A stretch of 64,000 nt of DNA from Vermamoeba vermiformis (Eukaryota; Tubulinea; Echinamoebida). The position numbers and the translations under genes are program-made. Below, piece after piece: positions 59,576 through 64,000 of the stretch. The stretch lies in the NCBI GenBank assembly GCA_045837725.1, contig JBEWZL010000123.1, positions 62,001 through 126,000 of the forward strand, read 5' to 3'. Numbering within the stretch: position 1 is the stretch's first letter; every line of letters begins with the position of its first letter. The notes under the pieces were generated by a model that ran no database searches, was not told where the DNA came from, and saw only the letters and a program-made list of their open reading frames with translations.

Positions 59576-59587
59576 GGAGGATGGCCA

Positions 59588-59706
59588 GTCTGGCTCGGCG
59601 GGCTATCCAGAACGTTTTGGCTATCCAGAGGCAGGTAGTGGAAACTTGGGTTGGCAACCATGCAGAAGTCCAGGTTCAAATCCCTGCCAGCATACGATTT
59701 TTTTTT
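59588..59706 (+). repeat. tRNA-like module 1 with poly-T end
   Basis: The segment has a B-box (GGTTCAAATCC at 59673-59683) and an A-box-like TGGCTCGGCGGG at 59591. CTGGC at 59590-59594 can pair with GCCAG at 59686-59690. A run of nine T at 59698-59706 could stop RNA polymerase III. The middle has GGCTATCCAGA twice, 18 bp apart. The T stem is imperfect (A-C and C-U oppositions), so this looks like a decayed or tRNA-derived element rather than a working tRNA. Confidence 0.45.
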
Positions 59707-59718
59707 ACTGTATGGCTC

Positions 59719-59787
59719 GGTACCTGCTCAAGGTGGACAGAAACCGTCAACCACACAGAGGTGATGGGTTCAAATCCCAGAGGTAGC
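59719..59787 (+). repeat. tRNA-like module 2
   Basis: A 69-nt segment has GGTACCT at its 5' end and AGGTAGC at its 3' end (six of seven pairs), an A-box-like TGCTCAAGGTGG, and a B-box GGTTCAAATCC at 59767-59777 in a T arm with four good pairs. I cannot fold a proper anticodon arm, and it is three bases short of a standard tRNA. It is best read as a tRNA-derived (SINE-like) relic. Confidence 0.4.
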
Positions 59788-60020
59788 AATTATTTGTATT
59801 CACATACTTGCATTACTTTGGTTTTTTTTCAGCTAATAGGTTAATAATTGCAGGAATAATGGTTACTCAGTGCATTATGGTCACCCATTACAAAAAGAAG
59901 TTCTTTGCAAACCCTCCACATACTTATCTGGAAGTCTTTACTTTTACAGGACATACAACTTGTCTGGGCCGGATAACTTAGCCAGGCTGGACATCTCACC
60001 CTGGCTGGCTATGTCATCCA

Positions 60021-60082
60021 CACTGGCGGACGTCTCGTCCGCCAAAAATTGGACGTCTGCCATGGACCGCACGTCCGCCGAC
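60021..60082 (+). repeat. GGCGGAC/GTCCGCC repeat block A
   Basis: The block holds GGCGGACGTCTCGTCCGCC, itself a near palindrome, then GGACGTCTGCC and CACGTCCGCC. Its reverse complement matches 60601-60677 (ACTGGCGGACGT...CGTCCGCCAAAAATT in both). Confidence 0.65.
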
Positions 60083-60182
60083 CATACATTATATAGTACA
60101 AAGTTTTTAATAGGATTTCTATATGCCATGTATGTGGTTAAGAATATTCCTTCCATATAAAAAGGTTTTCCATCATGCTGGA

Positions 60183-60450
60183 CAAAGTTACAACATAAAA
60201 AAGTATGAATAATGCAAAAAAAATTGGACAGTTAGGTGACAATGAATTGTATCCAAAGTTCAGTGATGCATAAAATACGTATAGTTGTGTTGTGCCAAGT
60301 AAGTGCTGATGGATGGGTTCATACTTAATGCTGAAAATTAACAAATTGCTGTCACTACAATATCTTTGACGATTACTTATATTTTCTTGTTATATAGTGA
60401 TAGTTCTATGTATTTCCAAAGTTTAAATGGTTTTGCAGCATATAGAACAA
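60183..60450 (-). repeat. Inverted-repeat arm 2 and block B
   Basis: 60231-60450 is the partner of arm 1. The adjoining block B (60183-60233; CAAAGTTACAACATAAA, then AGTATGAATAATGC, then TTGGACAGTT) recurs in reverse complement at 60692-60740. Confidence 0.7.
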
Positions 60451-60600
60451 AGTTCTAGTACTTAAGTTCTTTGCAGAACAATGACATTTTCAGCCTCCAG
60501 CGGTTAGCCCAAAGCCTCCTGATGCCAATAGTAGTCCTTCTTGGGTCCGTTGGTGCTAATGGCAAAGTTAGGTATAAGTTGGTAAATTACTAACATCAGC

Positions 60601-60740
60601 GGACGCAGCGACCCCGGACGGACGCAATGTCCACGGACGGACGAAAAATTTTTGGCGGACGGGACGTCCGCCACTGGATTGGCCATCCTCCAACTGTCCA
60701 AATTTTTTTGCATTATTCATACTTTATGTTGTAACTTTGA
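60601..60740 (-). repeat. Second inverted copy of blocks A and B
   Basis: 60601-60677 is a reverse-complement copy of block A, with extra GGACGGAC units, and 60692-60740 is a reverse-complement copy of block B. Read on the minus strand the order is B then A, the opposite of the first copy, so the island arose by more than one duplication or insertion. Confidence 0.6.
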
Positions 60741-60745
60741 CATTT

Positions 60746-61294
60746 TCAATAAGTTTTCATGCAAGGAAATTCCTGTTGAAATTAGTATTACGCTGCCCTT
60801 CCCAATCCTGCCACCCTGGTCAATTGGGCTTGGCCATCCCTTATGGGGGCTGGGGTGTAAAGCAATTTACAATGCTTCTTCACAGACCTCTCCTCTTGCT
60901 GTTCTCAGATTAGATTGTGGTTGGTATGGCGGTAACCTTTGTTATCATCCAATTGAACGAAAGATCTGAAACAGTTTGTCCAATTAAATTGATTTTACTC
61001 CTTAATGTCTGATTTTGCTCTCTGCTGTTAGCCTTACACCCAGAGCTAGCTATACCACATTTGTATGATTTGGTTAGTTTTGAAAGACCTCAATACTTTG
61101 ACTTTCAAGCATGTATGGTGAGAATCCCAACTCACGTTGCAATGAGAAAGAGAACACCTTGTTGGGATTTGCTTCCAACCATTGCCTGCTGGTACCGCTA
61201 GACCAAAGACAACAAAACAAATATTATAGATTATGCCAGCTTTTGCCTCCCCTTAGAACAGAATAAAATTTTAATTTACAGTTGTGTCGCTATT
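60746..61294. other. Intergenic region left of POLE2
   Basis: No gene is visible. On the minus strand, 61207-61137 has an A-box-like GGTCTAGCGGTACC and a weak B-box (GGAAGCAAATCC), possibly another tRNA-derived relic. The POLE2 3' end lies at the right. Confidence 0.4.
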
Positions 61295-63212
61295 TTACAA
61301 GTCTGTCTGCACTCGCAGCAAGTTGTACTCGTTCTTCAGCGGTGTCAGCATTGCAAAATTGAACTCCACAGGGAATGAGCCTGGATTTACCACGTGACAG
61401 TCCTCATGTTCCGTTGTAAATTGCGTGAAGTGATCGCCCAGCAACAACTACCACACAGTTAGTCAGGTCCACGCAACACAACACCAGCGCTACTTACGCA
61501 GTCAGGGGTGGGATACAGGCGCAGGGCGTGGTCGTGGGGCCAGTAGATGGGCTGCACGGTGAGGGGCAGGGGACACAAGTGTCCGCACTCGAGCACTGTC
61601 TTGGTGAACTGTGTGTGACACGTGTCAACTATCGCACGCGACGAGTGGCTAAAAATAGACTTACGTGCTGCACAAGACTGGCCGTGTCTGCGTTGGAGGG
61701 CTTCATGACGCAGTGGCGCCGCAGTTTGTTGACCACATCGTCGCGGAACACGACCACTTCGCGACTGCCGCACGTGATGCGACACGGACTGGTGGCAAAG
61801 TACAAATTAGGCTCGGTCACGTGATCGCGTTGAAGACGCAGGCCAGACTGATTGGCGATCAGATCTTGGAACTCTTGCATGAGTGGAGCACGTGGCAACA
61901 CGCCAGGACTGCTGGGAACAAAGTCGTGAGGCCCTGGCACGATTACTACCTAAATATGGTCATGAGCACGGCTGTCGATCGATCGGAGTGCCAGCACTGA
62001 CCTTGACTTCTTTGGACGCCAGCACTTGCAACACTTTGCCTAATTGGGACATCAGCTGTGATTGTGCAGAGACAGCTAATTTTGGATCAGAAATGAAATT
62101 TCCCATGAGTACCAGCACACCAGGGCCCATGCCAGTGACACCTGTCAAAAGTGTCTTCAGCGCACTCAGCACAGCGGGCTTGTCGAGCCAGACATCGCTC
62201 AGGGCCATTATCCACGTGTCAGGCGAGCCCTTTGCCAAATTAGGTAAGTCCACAGCACGAGGCAGTCACGTGATCTTACCGGCACCGAGCGAGCAGCGCA
62301 ATTGAGCTGTGGATGCAGTGCCAGGGCCTTGCTGCGCGGTTGTGAGGGCGGATATGCCAGGGCTTTGACGTGAAATTTCTGCTCGTCACGTGACACTTCA
62401 CCCTCGACCAGCACGACGCTGTTTTCAGTGAACAGACCGGTCATTTTCTCCGCTTGACTCAGATCGAGTTCAATGTGGCTCTTGAGATCTGCGAGGAGAT
62501 TCAGTCACGTGCACTTTCCAAATTAGGCAATCGTACCCTCCAAGAAGTAGCGGCCCTCTTCGAGTTGCGTGAGTATGCCGAGCACGTACTTGGTGCCCGC
62601 AGCGCCAATGAGTGACTCAATGGGCGTCAGTTTGTAGTACTGGTGCTGATCGATGTTCGACGCGAGCACTGGCGGCTGAAACAGCGGATTCGACAGCAGA
62701 CGCTGCTGAACGGTCACGAATCGCTCGCGCAACATGTTTGTCTTGTCGAGTGCAGTGCCGTGCAGCGAGGTCGTGTTCGGTGCACTGAACAGCAGCAGAT
62801 CAGCGCTCTGACACTAGACGAGGCGTCGAGTACTTACGGATCGAAGGTCTTCTTGGTCTGATTGTAGACGTACTTGGGCAGGTCAAAGGCATTGATCACG
62901 CGTATAAAGTCCTCTTGTTCCTTGTCGTCGGAGCTCTTGCTCTGTTGCTCTACACAGCGCTCGATCGTGTGCTTGTCGATCATGCCTTGATTCACTGCGA
63001 AGAAGAGTACGGCATTATTATCATATACATCCACATATATATGTATGTATATGGGACTACGTACGCTTTTGGCTGTCAATAGAGTTCAAGATCTTATCAA
63101 TGAACTCCGTCGCATTCGGTTGTTGTTGGCACAGCTCTTGCAATACTTCAAGCGCATCTAATTGCAGCACTAAGCCACGCAATTTGAAGCTGTTAATAAT
63201 GACTTTGTGCAT
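61295..63212 (-). CDS. POLE2: DNA polymerase epsilon subunit 2 (Dpb2)
   Basis: POLE2 is the essential B subunit linking polymerase epsilon to the CMG helicase. Eight exons give 519 residues. Introns: 61448-61497, 61609-61664, 61950-62001, 62230-62279, 62489-62536, 62806-62837 (32 nt), 62995-63064. Family blocks in order: [126 protein letters not shown], and [19 protein letters not shown], ending [15 protein letters not shown]. The calcineurin-like fold in B subunits is enzymatically dead, and that is consistent here. The start gives [13 protein letters not shown], as in other Dpb2 proteins. Confidence 0.94.
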
Positions 63213-63539
63213 GTGGAGTGTGGTGCAGGACAGTGTGCAGTTTGAATAATGTTATCAAAAAGGGCGCGGAAAGCAGTTCCAAGCGAAATCTCCCGCCGTA
63301 GCCCTGGCCGAGGGTGCGCAGAGGTGGGCAGTGTAACAGTAGTTGATGATTGGATGGTTGAACACACCTGCTGCACTATGCTCTTGAATTAATTTCCGTC
63401 AACAAATAAGCTAGCAGAGATCAGATCCAGCTCGTGCGAACAGCTGAACAACACTACGACTAGCTGACAATACAATAATTATAATAATTATTCGTATATT
63501 TAACGCCACTATTTAATCAAGGCCAGCAGTACCATCACC
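63213..63539. promoter_or_regulatory. POLE2 upstream region with E2F-like site
   Basis: This divergent region serves POLE2 (leftward) and the gene at 63540 (rightward). GGGCGCGGAAA at 63262-63272 is an E2F-type site (TTTCCGCGCCC on the POLE2 strand) about 50 bp before the POLE2 start, and TCCCGCC follows at 63290. Confidence 0.5.
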
Positions 63540-64000
63540 ATGATCAGCACTTTAAAAATCAACAAAATTGCGGCAGTACTCTCAGCACTGTGGAACAACA
63601 GCGCGGAGCTGAGCAGCTACATATCCGATGTGCAATATAGAGCTGTAGTTGCACTCTGCATGCCCACGCTGATGCGCATCCACACTCACAACACGCGCGT
63701 GCTCGGAGCACATCTGCTCTCGTTCAGTGAATTCAACTTGGTCAAACTTGGTCAACAGATGCTCGACCAGGGCCTCGTTGCACAACTGCACACACAGCTC
63801 GCCCTGGAAGAGAAGACTGGTGCCGCACTCAGCGCGGAACAATTGTTGCGTCAGTACGAAGCGAGTGACACGCGCGATCGCGTACGGTGAGTGACACGTG
63901 TCATTTGCGCACCTCCACCACTGACCTGTTTCCCAGCATTGTCATTGACGCATTGGTGCACTTGTCGCGTGAGTCAGTGCCTGACACGTGTCACAGTGCA
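63540..64000 (+). CDS. Unrecognised protein, N-terminal part, cut by window edge
   Basis: I do not recognise it. The first exon (63540-63886) starts with ATG and encodes 115 residues plus two bases; intron 63887-63936 (GTGAGT to CAG) joins it to a second exon that runs off the edge. The protein is all helical in appearance, with paired hydrophobic segments (KIAAVLSALWNNSAELSSYI, YRAVVALCMPTLMRI, NLVKLGQQMLDQGLVAQL, VIDALVHLSRESV) spaced like armadillo or HEAT-type repeats. There is no signal or membrane segment. The intron carries the palindrome TGACACGTGTCA. Confidence 0.6.

Larger units (their letters stand above)
59365..60745. mobile_element. Composite repeat island, probably non-autonomous DNA element(s)
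   Basis: Two inverted arms of about 200 bp (59373-59575 and 60231-60450) enclose tRNA-like modules and GC-rich repeats. A further inverted copy of part of the interior lies at 60601-60740. There is no open frame that could be a transposase, so the element would be non-autonomous (MITE, foldback or SINE-like). Neither clear terminal repeats nor target-site duplications could be seen by eye. The arms have drifted apart, with small indels and substitutions between long identical runs, so the insertion is not fresh. It sits in the 2-kb gap between the Kelch-SAM and POLE2 genes, which is the only large gap in the window. Confidence 0.5.

Noticed and set aside
61137-61207. A tRNA gene on the minus strand
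   Set aside because: Only a vague A-box and B-box are present; no acceptor stem could be paired.
49748-62530. CArG boxes (CC, six A/T, GG) at about 49749, 49861, 62233 and 62519
   Set aside because: About four are expected by chance in 64 kb, and several overlap splice sites.

Overview
This is protein-coding DNA from the nuclear genome of a compact, intron-rich eukaryote. I could build 32 genes (30 complete, 2 cut by the window edges), about one per 2 kb, on both strands. Most are split by tiny spliceosomal introns, typically 45-65 bp, with GT-AG ends and very often a CTAAC branch-point word 10-20 nt before the acceptor. I joined the exons by hand and checked that the coding lengths sum to whole codons. 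The gene set (a Mei2-type RNA-binding protein, FANCM with a dead nuclease, a Csm1-like monopolin protein, a Kelch-SAM protein, SMYD, trehalase) fits a free-living protist. An amoebozoan-like organism is my best guess, but that is inference.

Layout. 0-14.8 kb: trehalase N-terminus (-), an unrecognised 440-residue protein (+), FANCM (+), RAD21 cohesin (+), BTF3/NAC-beta (+), and a KIX-domain Mediator-15-like protein (-). 15-30 kb: TRAP-gamma (+), SDHAF2 (+), the SAGA deubiquitinase USP22/Ubp8 (-), proteasome Rpn6 (+), a small ARID protein (+), NOP14 (-), a Kelch protein (-), ARL5 (-), LENG1 (-). 30-46 kb: SMYD (+), cullin-1 (+), VPS51 (-), V-ATPase E (-), Mei2-like (+), BUD23 (-), Csm1-like (+). 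46-64 kb: PAF1 (-), a chaperonin-like protein (+), SMC2 condensin (-), DCAF13/Sof1 (-), a ubiquitin E2 (-), Kelch-SAM (+), a 2-kb repeat island, POLE2 (-), and a partial unrecognised gene (+).

Functionally the window is a mixture of housekeeping genes with many nuclear ones: sister-chromatid cohesion and condensation (RAD21, SMC2, Csm1-like), replication and repair (POLE2, FANCM), transcription and chromatin (PAF1, USP22, MED15-like, ARID, SMYD), ribosome synthesis (NOP14, DCAF13, BUD23), protein turnover (Rpn6, cullin-1, E2), and membrane traffic (ARL5, VPS51). Four of the chromosome genes (RAD21, Csm1-like, SMC2, POLE2) share E2F/DP-like sites just upstream of their starts, suggesting one cell-cycle programme.

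The most unusual signal is not a gene. The palindrome TGACACGTGTCA, and CACGTG more widely, is far too frequent and is spread over exons, introns and intergenic DNA. Its density is highest in fast-evolving genes. The other non-genic structure is the repeat island at 59.3-60.8 kb, which has long inverted arms, GGCGGAC-type repeats and two tRNA-like modules. I saw no rRNA, CRISPR, viral or retroelement sequence.
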